Of a stretch of 64,000 nucleotides of DNA, positions 46,692 through 55,621 are shown piece by piece (position 1 is the stretch's first letter; each line of letters opens with the position of its first letter). The notes below the pieces were generated by a model. The model saw only the letters and a program-made list of their open reading frames with translations, did not search any database and was not told the DNA's origin. The DNA is taken from the NCBI RefSeq assembly GCF_947493425.1, contig NZ_CANLRP010000002.1:62001-126000 (forward strand). The letters are read 5' to 3'. A program made the translations under genes and the position numbers. This DNA is from an uncultured Microscilla sp. (lineage in GTDB: Bacteria; Bacteroidota; Bacteroidia; Cytophagales; Microscillaceae).

Positions 46692-47564
46692 ATGAAATTA
46701 GTAATATTATCACGAAATCCAAAGCTGTATTCTACCCAAAGACTGGTAGAGGTTGGCGAAAAACGGGGACATGAAGTACTGGTGGTAGATCATTTGAAAT
46801 GTATTATCGAGATAGAAAAAAAGAACCCTAAAATCTTTTACAAAGGAGCTTATCTGAACGATATAGATGCAGTCATTCCACGTATAGGAGCCTCAGTTAC
46901 CTTTTATGGTACCTCAGTAGTACGCCAGTTTGAAATGATGAAAGTATTTACCGCAGTAGAGTCGCAAGCTTTGGTGCGCTCAAGAGATAAACTGCGCAGT
47001 CTACAGGTGCTTGCAAGGGCAGGCGTAGGGCTACCCAGAACAGTATTTACAAACTACACCAAAGATGTTCACCATGTGATAGAGTCAGTTGGAGGAGCAC
47101 CTTTGGTATTGAAACTACTGGAAGGCACTCAAGGGTTGGGCGTAGTGCTTGCCGAAACTAAGAATGCTGCAACCTCGGTAATAGAAGCTTTCAATGGTTT
47201 GAAGGCAAGAGTGATAGCTCAAGAGTTTATCAAAGAAGCCGGAGGTGCTGACATTCGCGCTTTTGTAGTAGACGGTGTAGTGGTAGGTGCCATGCGGCGA
47301 CAAGGTAAAGAGGGCGAGTTTCGGTCAAACCTGCATCGGGGTGGATCGGCAACTTTGATTCAGTTGTCGGACGAAGAAGAAAACACAGCATTAAAAGCCG
47401 CCAAAGCAATGGGCTTGGGGGTGGCCGGAGTAGATATGTTACAAGCAAGTAGTGGCCCTTTGGTGTTAGAGGTTAACTCTTCGCCAGGGCTAGAAGGCAT
47501 AGAGGAAGCCACAGGTAAAGACGTTGCTAAAGAAATCATAAGGTATATCGAAAGAAATGTCTGA
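46692..47564 (+). CDS. rimK: RimK-type ATP-grasp glutamate ligase
   Basis: 290 residues, the usual length of RimK. N-terminal Rossmann part (1-95) with [11 protein letters not shown] and QFEMMKVF, then the ATP-grasp fold with [11 protein letters not shown] (about 142-152) and the metal-binding [10 protein letters not shown] (256-265). RimK adds glutamates to the C-terminus of ribosomal protein S6 and related targets. The AstE-like gene overlaps its end by eight bases, which suggests translational coupling. The target protein in this group is not known from sequence. Confidence 0.92.
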   Translation: MKLVILSRNPKLYSTQRLVEVGEKRGHEVLVVDHLKCIIEIEKKNPKIFYKGAYLNDIDAVIPRIGASVTFYGTSVVRQFEMMKVFTAVESQALVRSRDKLRSLQVLARAGVGLPRTVFTNYTKDVHHVIESVGGAPLVLKLLEGTQGLGVVLAETKNAATSVIEAFNGLKARVIAQEFIKEAGGADIRAFVVDGVVVGAMRRQGKEGEFRSNLHRGGSATLIQLSDEEENTALKAAKAMGLGVAGVDMLQASSGPLVLEVNSSPGLEGIEEATGKDVAKEIIRYIERNV

Positions 47565-48513
47565 CAAACCATTTGTTATTCTGGGGAAAGAAGTAAAAAA
47601 AGGTGAGCGTGCTTTTTTAGAGCTGGATGTAGCCAAGCTACATACCCGAAGTAGTCTTAAAATTTCTATCATTGTAGAACGCGCCAAGCAAGATGGTCCC
47701 ACACTGTTATTGATGGGAGGTGTGCATGGCGACGAAGTAAATGGCGTAGCAATCGTGCGCGATATTATTCGGAAAAAGTATAACAAGCCTATGAAAGGCA
47801 CTGTTATATGTATTCCTGTACTCAATGTTTTTGGTTATTTAAACCAAACCAGAGAGTTTCCCGATGGTCGTGATTTAAATAGAGTTTTTCCTGGGTCGTC
47901 TAGTGGATCACTTGCCAGCCAGTTTGCCCATCGTTTTACCAAAGACATTGCTCCGTTGGTTGACTATGTGATAGACTTTCACGCGGGAGGATCGGCACGG
48001 GAAAACTTTCCTAATGTAAGGGGAGATTTAGGAAACGAAAAAATGTTTGAACTTGCCAAAGTGTTTGGTGCTCCTTTTATTTTGCACTCGAGGTGTATTG
48101 CCAAGTCGTTGCGGGAGACCTTGACCAAAATGGGCAAAACAGTGATATTGTATGAGGGAGGTAAATCAAAACACCTCGATCAATTTATCATTAGCCATGG
48201 AGTAAATGGTGCTTTGAATATTATGACTTATCTGGGAATGCGGGACGATGCCCCCACAAGTAGTGCGCATCCCGTGATTATCAAAAAGTCTAAATGGATA
48301 CGTGCCCCCTTTTCTGGAATGTTTCAACCTTTGGTTGCTAACGGAAGCAAAGTGACCAAAAAAACGCTTTTGGGTAGAATTACAGATCCTTATGGTGAGT
48401 TTGAAAAGAAAGTGTTTGCCCCATTTGATTGTCATATTTTCAATATAAATATGGCAGCAATTGTCAATAAGGGAGATGCCTTGTTTCACGTAAGTGTCGA
48501 GATTTTTGAATAA
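47557..48513 (+). CDS. Succinylglutamate desuccinylase/aspartoacylase-family protein
   Basis: 318 residues. Zinc carboxypeptidase-like fold with H57-x-x-E60 (GGVHGDE) and H142 (DFHAGG) as ligands and YEGG as the catalytic Glu region; the C-terminus (250-318) has a barrel-sandwich look ([17 protein letters not shown]). The family removes acyl groups from amino acids such as N-acetyl-aspartate or succinyl-glutamate. Its fusion-like position with rimK suggests it acts on glutamyl or N-acyl-glutamyl products of the same system. Confidence 0.87.
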   Translation: MSDKPFVILGKEVKKGERAFLELDVAKLHTRSSLKISIIVERAKQDGPTLLLMGGVHGDEVNGVAIVRDIIRKKYNKPMKGTVICIPVLNVFGYLNQTREFPDGRDLNRVFPGSSSGSLASQFAHRFTKDIAPLVDYVIDFHAGGSARENFPNVRGDLGNEKMFELAKVFGAPFILHSRCIAKSLRETLTKMGKTVILYEGGKSKHLDQFIISHGVNGALNIMTYLGMRDDAPTSSAHPVIIKKSKWIRAPFSGMFQPLVANGSKVTKKTLLGRITDPYGEFEKKVFAPFDCHIFNINMAAIVNKGDALFHVSVEIFE

Positions 48514-48527
48514 ATAACAAAGCATTG

Positions 48528-48559
48528 AACCCCATAGCTCAAAACTATGGGGTTTTTTG
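48528..48559. terminator. Terminator after the RimK trio
   Basis: AACCCCATAG pairs with CTATGGGGTT (10 bp, 6-base loop), followed by TTTTTT; it stands between convergent genes and can serve the gene at 48562 too. Confidence 0.88.
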
Positions 48560-48561
48560 TT

Positions 48562-49329
48562 TTACACCTGCATTCCATCACCAATGCTTTCTCTAAATAA
48601 CGCATTCAAAGGTTCCCAGTTAGGGGTGAGTTTCTCGAACTTCTGAGCCGCAATTTCACACTTTTTAAGCCCCTCTTTGATAAACTCGTGTACATAAAGT
48701 TCTGGAGCGATCGTTTCTCCTTCTTTGGCCTTGGCTTTTTGCTCTAGCAAATCCTGAATAATGCTGATCAGTTGTTCGTCTTCTATGAGTGGCAACAGTT
48801 TGTAAAACTGTAGCGGCGGAATACTTTGGTATTGGGCAATCCAGTAAGCTGATAATACAGTACGCAAAGCATAAAAATACTTTTTAAGCTTTACTTCAGG
48901 CTCTTTTAAAGCACTTTCAAAAGTATTGTGGGCAATACCCAGGTAATGATGGATGGCTGCCCTGGGTGAAAAGTACTGAGGAGCAATGGCTCTCAAGCGC
49001 TCAATAAAATCGGTTTTTTGTAGGTACAAAGTGTCCGATTGCATCCACTCATAAGGAGATACATTTGACTTACCAAACAAGTGCAAAGCTTTGCGTATTT
49101 CCCACCCATTGAAATCAAGATCTTTGGTAACAAACAGGTTAATGTTATCATCAGGGGGATGAATAGACAAGTACTTATCGCGTGAATGGCGATAAAAAAA
49201 ACGGACATCATAATCACTGTCAGGAGATGGAAAACCCCAGGCACGGCTGCCCGACTCACAAGCATAGAGGATTTCTATGTTTTGTGACTCTTCCAGTTTG
49301 GCGAGTTCATTTTGAATAGTCGTGTGCAT
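48562..49329 (-). CDS. RlaP-type nucleotidyltransferase (PF10127-like)
   Basis: 255 residues of the DNA-polymerase-beta-like nucleotidyltransferase group. The catalytic loop is GSRAWGF (27-33) with the two Asp D39 and D41 (SDYDVRF). The remaining part (130-250) is helical. Members are predicted to transfer NMP to a protein or RNA; some neighbour RNA ligase genes, but none is here. Target unknown. Cytoplasmic. Confidence 0.82.
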   Translation of the reverse strand: MHTTIQNELAKLEESQNIEILYACESGSRAWGFPSPDSDYDVRFFYRHSRDKYLSIHPPDDNINLFVTKDLDFNGWEIRKALHLFGKSNVSPYEWMQSDTLYLQKTDFIERLRAIAPQYFSPRAAIHHYLGIAHNTFESALKEPEVKLKKYFYALRTVLSAYWIAQYQSIPPLQFYKLLPLIEDEQLISIIQDLLEQKAKAKEGETIAPELYVHEFIKEGLKKCEIAAQKFEKLTPNWEPLNALFRESIGDGMQV

Positions 49330-49638
49330 TTCCTTGTTATTTATAGTCGATAATTAAATTGTGATGCCTATTGTCTTACATTAGCAGGTAGACTAAATGA
49401 CTATGGCATAGTGTATGGCTCCGATTTTATGCTTAAAGCACATGTTTAACATAACTAATATAATCAATCTGAAACGAATCTTTTAGCTTTTCGGTTTTTA
49501 CTTTTAACTTGTCTTTAGTTAGCTTACAGGTTTTAGGTAAAAAGCCACAACTTAGGTTAAGTTTTGCCCTTAAATACTTGGAACTTATGGCCAATGGCTT
49601 GGAGCTATTCCTGGGAACACACAAATAAATACACGCTT
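49330..49638. other. Intergenic region with no recognisable signal
   Basis: 309 bases between the divergent nucleotidyltransferase and cystathionine-enzyme genes. I looked for a SAM-type riboswitch in front of the sulfur gene and see none; no -7 match is clear. Confidence 0.4.
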
Positions 49639-50802
49639 ATGAAATTTGGAACTAAAGCCATACACGCAGGAGTTGAGCCAGAACCCACCACTGGTGCCAT
49701 TATGACCCCTATTTTTCAAACTTCTACTTATGTACAGGAAGGTTTAGGTAAGCCCCGCCAAGGTTATGAATATTCGCGTACCAAAAATCCTACCCGTGCT
49801 CCTTTAGAAGCTAATCTGGCAGCGCTCGAAAATGGCAAGCATGGGCTTTGCTTTGCTTCAGGCATGTCGGCTACCGATGCCGTAATGAAAATTTTAAAGC
49901 CTGGGGATGAAATCATTGCCTGCAACGATATATATGGAGGTACTTACCGTTTGATAACTAAAGTATATGCGCCTTTGGGTATCAAGCCTAAGTTTGTAGA
50001 CATGGGCGATCTGTCCAATGTAGAAGCGGCTATTACCAGTAATACCAAGCTTATTTGGGCAGAAACACCTACAAATCCTCTATTGAGCATTATAGATATT
50101 GCGGAGTTGGCTAAGGTTGCTAAAAAACACAATGTATTACTTTGTGTAGACAATACTTTCGCTACCCCTTACTTACAAAACCCGCTTGACCTAGGGGCTG
50201 ACTTGGTGATGCACTCGGCTACCAAGTACTTAGGAGGGCACTCTGATGTAGTGATGGGAGCGTTAGTGACCGGTTCGGACGAATTGTATGAACAACTGGC
50301 ATTTATCCAAAACTCTTGTGGTGCTGTACCCAGTCCTAATGATTGCTTTTTAATGTTGCGTGGTATCAAAACCTTGCATATTCGTATGGATCGCCATGAA
50401 CTGAATGCCAAAGCCGTAGCAGAGTTTTTAAACAATCACGATAAAGTAGATAAAGTATATTGGATTGGCTTGCCTAGTCATAAAGGATACGATATAGTAA
50501 AAAAACAAATGCGTGGTTTTGGTGGGATGGTGTCGTTTACCCTAAAAGGCAACCACATGAACGAAGCCAAACAGTTGATGGAAAGCCTCAAGGTGTTTGC
50601 TTTGGGCGAGTCTTTGGGAGGAGTAGAGTCGCTTTGTACACACCCTGCTACTATGACCCACGCCAGTATTCCAGAAAAAGAGCGTGAAGCCCGTGGTTTG
50701 AAACAAACCCTGATTCGCCTGAGTGTGGGTATAGAAGATGCTGACGACCTGGTAGAAGATTTGCGTCAGGCTATCGCGGCCATCACTCGCGTAACAGCTT
50801 AA
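49639..50802 (+). CDS. Cystathionine gamma-synthase/lyase-family enzyme
   Basis: 387 residues from the ATG at 49639 (a frame opening 75 bases earlier has no signal). PLP-dependent Cys/Met-metabolism fold: YEYSRTKNPTR, the cofactor Lys K196 in HSATKYLGGH, and GVESLCTHPATMTH near the end. It converts between cysteine, cystathionine and homocysteine; synthase and lyase members cannot be told apart reliably by eye. Cytoplasmic. A strong terminator follows. Confidence 0.88.
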   Translation: MKFGTKAIHAGVEPEPTTGAIMTPIFQTSTYVQEGLGKPRQGYEYSRTKNPTRAPLEANLAALENGKHGLCFASGMSATDAVMKILKPGDEIIACNDIYGGTYRLITKVYAPLGIKPKFVDMGDLSNVEAAITSNTKLIWAETPTNPLLSIIDIAELAKVAKKHNVLLCVDNTFATPYLQNPLDLGADLVMHSATKYLGGHSDVVMGALVTGSDELYEQLAFIQNSCGAVPSPNDCFLMLRGIKTLHIRMDRHELNAKAVAEFLNNHDKVDKVYWIGLPSHKGYDIVKKQMRGFGGMVSFTLKGNHMNEAKQLMESLKVFALGESLGGVESLCTHPATMTHASIPEKEREARGLKQTLIRLSVGIEDADDLVEDLRQAIAAITRVTA

Positions 50803-50813
50803 AAAAACTAATA

Positions 50814-50850
50814 ATAAATCCCCTGACAAGTCAATTGTCAGGGGATTTAT
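50814..50850. terminator. Bidirectional terminator between convergent genes
   Basis: AAATCCCCTGACAA pairs with its complement TTGTCAGGGGATTT across a short loop. It lies between the stops of the genes at 49639 and 50855. Confidence 0.87.
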
Positions 50851-50854
50851 GGTT

Positions 50855-52291
50855 TTAAGCCCACTTAATAAATAGCTTGATAAATTTGCGTACCCGGTCG
50901 GTATAAGGAGGGTAAATTAGCTTGATGCCAGTAAACCCCACCCTTTGTTTGAGTAGTGCTCTTTCGTTCGAGAAAGCTTCAAAACCATAGTAGCCATGTG
51001 TTTTGCCAATACCACTATTATTTACACCACCAAAAGGCAGGTGAGGGTTGACAATATGTAGCATTGTATCATTAACGGTAGTTCCCCCAGCAGTAGTATT
51101 GTTTATTATAAACTGTTGGTTGCGCTTATTTTTGCTAAAAATGTATAAAGCAAGCGGTTTTGCTTTGCTATTAATCAGGTCAGTAGCTTCTTGTAGATTT
51201 TCAAAGGGTATAATTGGTAGTACTGGCCCAAAGATCTCTTCTTGCATTACCTCCATTTCAGGGGCAACGTTTTCGAGCAGGGTAGGAGCTATATAGTGTT
51301 GACTGGCGTCCATATCGCCCCCTTCACTTATTTGTGCTCCTTTGGCTACAGCGTCATCTATCAATTGTTTTACTCGGGTAAAATGTCGTTCGTTGACAAT
51401 GCGGGTGAGGTCAGGGCTTTCTTTCACGTTTTCGCCATAAAACTGGTGAATTTTGTCTTTCATTTTACTTATCAGCGCTTCCCTTACTGACTCGTGCACC
51501 AATACATAATCGGGAGCAATACAGGTTTGCCCACAGTTCATAAATTTTCCGTATACAATTTTTTCTGCGGCATCATCTACATTGGTAGTATCGTCTATAA
51601 TGGTAGGTGATTTTCCCCCCAATTCGAGCGTGACCGGAGTCAAGTGTTCTGATGCTGCCTTCATAATGATTTTGCCCAAGGCTGGGCTTCCTGTAAAAAA
51701 TATATGATCAAACCTTTTCTTGAGCAGGTGTTGAGCCACATTTGCGTCTCCCTCAAAAACAGCGACTTCGTTTTCATTGAAAACCTGCCTTATCAGCTTT
51801 TTTATAAAAGCCGATGTATGTGGTGTCATCTCCGAGGGTTTAAGTATAGCGGCATTACCTGCTGCTATAGCATATACCAATGGATCAATGGTTAACTGAA
51901 AGGGGTAGTTCCAGGGGGCAATGATCAATGCTACACCTTTGGGCTCTTTTATAATGCGTGAACTGGTACCTAACAGCGCTTTTGGGGTAGCTACTTTTTT
52001 GGGGCGCATCCACTTTTTGAGCTTGCTACAAACATGATCTATAGCTTTATACACCACAAATATTTCGGTAACATCTACTTCTTCGGCCGACTTACGAAAG
52101 TCGTTATAAATGGCTTGCCGTAGTTCGGTGGCATTGTCTTGAATGGCTTTTTTCAACGCTTTAAGTTTAGTAATGCGTTGGCTGACAGTGGTGGCTTTTA
52201 ATGCTTGAGCGTTTCTTTGCTGCGCCTCAAAAACCTGGTCGATGTGCTCAAATGTGGAAGGAGCTTGAAGAGTATCAATAGTTGTATTCAT
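50855..52291 (-). CDS. Aldehyde dehydrogenase (ALDH3-like)
   Basis: 478 residues, NAD(P)-dependent. Cofactor part with PWNYPFQL and the Rossmann motif FFTGSPALGK; general base E223 (LELGGKSP) and nucleophile C257 (NCGQTCIAPDY). The length, lack of a long C-terminal extension and the hydrophobic C-terminus (IKLFIKWA) resemble fatty-aldehyde/ALDH3-type enzymes, possibly membrane-associated. It oxidises aldehydes to acids; chain length unknown. A -7 element is 44 bases upstream. Confidence 0.9.
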   Translation of the reverse strand: MNTTIDTLQAPSTFEHIDQVFEAQQRNAQALKATTVSQRITKLKALKKAIQDNATELRQAIYNDFRKSAEEVDVTEIFVVYKAIDHVCSKLKKWMRPKKVATPKALLGTSSRIIKEPKGVALIIAPWNYPFQLTIDPLVYAIAAGNAAILKPSEMTPHTSAFIKKLIRQVFNENEVAVFEGDANVAQHLLKKRFDHIFFTGSPALGKIIMKAASEHLTPVTLELGGKSPTIIDDTTNVDDAAEKIVYGKFMNCGQTCIAPDYVLVHESVREALISKMKDKIHQFYGENVKESPDLTRIVNERHFTRVKQLIDDAVAKGAQISEGGDMDASQHYIAPTLLENVAPEMEVMQEEIFGPVLPIIPFENLQEATDLINSKAKPLALYIFSKNKRNQQFIINNTTAGGTTVNDTMLHIVNPHLPFGGVNNSGIGKTHGYYGFEAFSNERALLKQRVGFTGIKLIYPPYTDRVRKFIKLFIKWA

Positions 52292-52605
52292 TTTATTTTG
52301 ATTTTCGAGCTTTAAGTAGAAAGTTGTATTTTACAAATATATAAAATATAATAGATACTTTTTCGTAATTACCGTTATTAGAAATAATAGGGCTGTTTAT
52401 GTGTGCACGAAACCCTGCGTAAGTTTCAGGGACCTGCTATAAATAACAAGCTGAAAGGGTAATTTGTTTGCTTAACAATTACATAATATTAGAATGTGTT
52501 AAACTTCATTAAAGGGACTTGCGTATGATAATTTAGTATTAGTATTAATTTATTATTAAATTTATGTTAATATAAATTAATATGCTTAATTAAATACCCG
52601 GAATT
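52292..52605. other. AT-rich intergenic region between divergent genes
   Basis: 314 bases. Besides the ALDH promoter element, it is AT-rich (long TTAATATAAATTAATATG-like tract near 52565-52583) and should hold the promoter of the gene at 52606. Confidence 0.45.
52335..52342 (-). promoter_or_regulatory. Candidate -7 element for the aldehyde dehydrogenase gene
   Basis: Minus strand TATATTTG, an exact TAnnTTTG match, 44 bases before the ATG at 52291. No TTG at the standard -33 distance. Confidence 0.45.
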
Positions 52606-53325
52606 ATGAAAAAGATAATAATTACTATTGTTACCTGGGGATTGTTGGGAGGAATGACCGGATTTACTCAAAGCAACCAATACCTCAAGCGTCGGATTAC
52701 TCAACTCATTCAAAACCCTGTTGTATCAACCCATCACATACACCAGCAGCTGGAGAGTTACATAAAATACCTGACAACCAAGCGTAAGCGTTATAAAAAT
52801 GAGCGTAAGTTTTTAAAGTATTTGTTTTTTAGTACGCACAAAAAGTTTCTGAAAAAATATGAAATGTATCAAGATTTTTCAGAAATTTTTAGCGAAGAGC
52901 AAAAATACAACTGTGTATCAGGTACTACTTTATATGCCCTTATCTTACAAGAGTTAGGTTATCAGTATTCTATCAGAGAAACAGCTTTTCATGTATACCT
53001 GATAGTGCATACCCAAAATTACCCCAAAATTCTATTTGATTCTACTGACCCACACCACGGTTTTTTGTACAATCCATACGTAGTTCGTAAAAGAGAGCGT
53101 CATTACACTGAGGGTAATCAACATAAGTTTAATCAGGAAATTACCCTATCTCAATTGATTGGTTTACAGTACTATAATCAGGGAGTACATCATTTTAATA
53201 AAAAAATATTTGGTAAAGCACTGGTCAAGCTATCTAAAGCATACCAACATTACCCATCTAATCGTATAAAGGCATTGCAGGAACTTGCCCAAAGCTTTTA
53301 CAAATCGACGTTGGCCAAACGCTAA
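52606..53325 (+). CDS. Exported transglutaminase-like Cys-His-Asp protein
   Basis: 239 residues with signal peptide 1-21. A transglutaminase-like core has the expected triad order: C103 in YNCVSGTTLYALILQELG, H129 in AFHVYLIV and D145 in LFDSTDP. Relatives (SirB1-like and papain-like transglutaminase folds) hydrolyse or cross-link peptide bonds; which of these applies is unknown. The C-terminus (190-239) has a TPR-like helical pair. It is periplasmic or surface. A single-gene unit upstream of the two SpoIIE genes. Confidence 0.72.
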   Translation: MKKIIITIVTWGLLGGMTGFTQSNQYLKRRITQLIQNPVVSTHHIHQQLESYIKYLTTKRKRYKNERKFLKYLFFSTHKKFLKKYEMYQDFSEIFSEEQKYNCVSGTTLYALILQELGYQYSIRETAFHVYLIVHTQNYPKILFDSTDPHHGFLYNPYVVRKRERHYTEGNQHKFNQEITLSQLIGLQYYNQGVHHFNKKIFGKALVKLSKAYQHYPSNRIKALQELAQSFYKSTLAKR

Positions 53326-53420
53326 TAAAATAAATAGTTACAGGTTATAATATGTCTATGTGTTGCAATTAGGATGAGTTTTTGCTAATATGGTAAAAGG
53401 CATAAAAACCATTGTAATGA

Positions 53421-55574
53421 ATGAATAAGGTTTGGGTATCTTGTATTTTTTTATTGTTGTTTGTTATGGGGTGTCAAAAGGCAGAAAAGCGCCCAAAGGC
53501 AGTCAAGGGTTACTTAGACTTACGTCAGTGGTCGTTTGACCAACAACCTGAAATTTCTCTCAACGGACAGTGGGAGTTTTTTTGGCAAAAGCACCACCTT
53601 CCTAACCACACCTCCTCTGTAACCCCGACCTATGTAAAAGTACCCTCAGCCTGGACTAAGTATACAATTGACCAACATCTACTTCCCGACAAAGGTTTTG
53701 CTACCTATCGCCTTAGGGTTGTTCTTGATACTTCTCAAATAAATCAGCCACTGGCTATCAACGCCAGAATAATTCAGACCGCTTATCGGCTATACGTACA
53801 AGGAAAGCATTTGGGTGGAAGTGGTACCCCTGCGGCTTCTGCTCAGGCTACTCGCCCTGAGCTTCACGCCAGGGTATATACCTTTGAGCCTCGATCTGAT
53901 ACAGTAGAAGTGCTCTTACAAGTGGCTTGCTTTCATAACAACTCAGGTGGTTTGTCGCGTGCCATTGAGTTAGGTAGAGCCGACTATCTCACCCAAAACT
54001 TTCAGTACAGTATATACATAGATTTTTTGCTGATGGGAAGCTTGTTCATCATTGCTTTGTATCACTTTAGTTTGTTTTATTTTCGCCGTCAAAACCTTGC
54101 CCCCATCTATTTTGGTACTTTCTGTTTCATTGTTGCCTTACGCTTGCTTGCCCTGAGCGCTTTTAACGTATCAAGTCATTTGAATTGGATTACTTATGAA
54201 CATATCCAAAAAGCGTCGTACTTGACCTATTATTTAGGCACTTTCACATTTTTATTGTTTATCCGAAGCCTCTTTACTGAGGAATTTAAGCGTGTGGTCA
54301 TAAAAATAGCTACAGTAGTAGTAGCACCACTTACTGCCTTGGTGATATTGAGCCATAATTATATTTATAACAAGACTTTACCTTACTATCAGCTTTTTTC
54401 TTTGCTAATCATTCTTTATGTTTTTTATGTATTAATATTGGCAGCTATTCGCAAAAAAAGTGGTGCCCTTACTTTTTTGCTAGGATTCATTGCCATTGCA
54501 GTGTCAATAGTCAATGATATTTTATATGCCAACCACATCATTGATACGGGACACTATGCCCCTTGGGGGTTATTTATATTTGTATTGGCACAAGCCGTAG
54601 TATTATCTGGGCGTTTTTCCAAGGCTTTTATCAGGGCAGAAGACCTCACTTTTGAACTGAACGACTTGAACCAAAGCCTGGAGCAGAAAGTGATAGACAG
54701 GACGCAGTCATTGGATAACACCAGAGGGGAACTTCAGCGCAAAAACGATAACATTACCGCAAGCATTAACTATGCACAAAGAATTCAGAACGCCATGCTG
54801 CCTCGTTGGGCAAAGGTGCAGGAAGATCTTCCAGAGAGTTTTTTAATGTTTCATCCCAAAGACCTTGTATCGGGTGATTTTTACTGGTTTGCCAAAACAC
54901 CTCCCGAACCTCTTTATAAAGAAACCATGACCTTTGATGGAGTACATCGGGTTTTTAAAGGGCTTACCAACGAAAAACTCATTTTAGCTGCGGTTGACTG
55001 TACCGGACATGGAGTGCCTGGGGCTTTTATGAGTCTGATTGGTAATAACCTACTTAACCAGATTATTCTTGAGCAAAAAATAGTTGCCGCGGATGTTATT
55101 TTGCATGAATTGAATGTGCACGTAAAACAATCGTTGAAACAGAATGAGACCCATAACAGGGATGGAATGGATATAACACTGGTGGTGATTGACCAACAAC
55201 AGAAAACAATGGACTTTGCTGGAGCCCAGAACCCACTTTATTGTATACAAAATGAAGAACTAAAGGTAATCAAGGGTACAAAGTCATCTATTGGAGGCAG
55301 GCATCATAACAGTGATGTGTTGTATGACAGTTGTCGCATAAGCATTGATCAGCCCACTACTTTTTATATGGCTTCAGATGGCTTTCAAGACCAGTTTGGG
55401 GGCAAAGACAATAAGAAGTTTATGGTACGTCGTTTCCGAAGATTATTGGCTGAAATACACCGAAAGCCTATGCCTGAGCAGAAAGAAATACTGGAACAAA
55501 CGTTGAGCGAATGGATGCAGGGCGAGTACGAACAGATAGACGATATATTGGTGATAGGAGTAAAACTGAGTTGA
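53421..55574 (+). CDS. 7TMR-DISM sensor with SpoIIE-type phosphatase (lipoprotein)
   Basis: 717 residues. Lipobox VMGC (Cys 18) at the start, then a jelly-roll sensor (30-190, LNGQWEFFW, GFATYRLRV), seven membrane helices (200-400) of the 7TMR-DISM type, a coiled coil (405-445) and a SpoIIE/PP2C domain (470-717) with VSGDFYWF, VDCTGHGVPGAF, RDGMD, SDGFQDQFGG and QIDDILVIG. The phosphatase thus looks active and cytoplasmic. A lipoprotein signal on a polytopic protein is unusual. The next gene is a near relative, 47 bases downstream. Confidence 0.87.
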   Translation: MNKVWVSCIFLLLFVMGCQKAEKRPKAVKGYLDLRQWSFDQQPEISLNGQWEFFWQKHHLPNHTSSVTPTYVKVPSAWTKYTIDQHLLPDKGFATYRLRVVLDTSQINQPLAINARIIQTAYRLYVQGKHLGGSGTPAASAQATRPELHARVYTFEPRSDTVEVLLQVACFHNNSGGLSRAIELGRADYLTQNFQYSIYIDFLLMGSLFIIALYHFSLFYFRRQNLAPIYFGTFCFIVALRLLALSAFNVSSHLNWITYEHIQKASYLTYYLGTFTFLLFIRSLFTEEFKRVVIKIATVVVAPLTALVILSHNYIYNKTLPYYQLFSLLIILYVFYVLILAAIRKKSGALTFLLGFIAIAVSIVNDILYANHIIDTGHYAPWGLFIFVLAQAVVLSGRFSKAFIRAEDLTFELNDLNQSLEQKVIDRTQSLDNTRGELQRKNDNITASINYAQRIQNAMLPRWAKVQEDLPESFLMFHPKDLVSGDFYWFAKTPPEPLYKETMTFDGVHRVFKGLTNEKLILAAVDCTGHGVPGAFMSLIGNNLLNQIILEQKIVAADVILHELNVHVKQSLKQNETHNRDGMDITLVVIDQQQKTMDFAGAQNPLYCIQNEELKVIKGTKSSIGGRHHNSDVLYDSCRISIDQPTTFYMASDGFQDQFGGKDNKKFMVRRFRRLLAEIHRKPMPEQKEILEQTLSEWMQGEYEQIDDILVIGVKLS

Positions 55575-55621
55575 TAAATTGCCTTAAAATGTATAATTTA
55601 GGTTTTGCTAAACCATAAATT

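Noticed and set aside
34529-48513. One glutamate-metabolism island (DUF1611/epimerase, RimK trio, HutF)
   Set aside because: The units are separated by unrelated genes and lie on different transcripts; the shared substrate is not proof of linkage.
49330-49638. Possible SAM riboswitch before the cystathionine enzyme
   Set aside because: No recognisable SAM-riboswitch core or terminator switch was found on reading.
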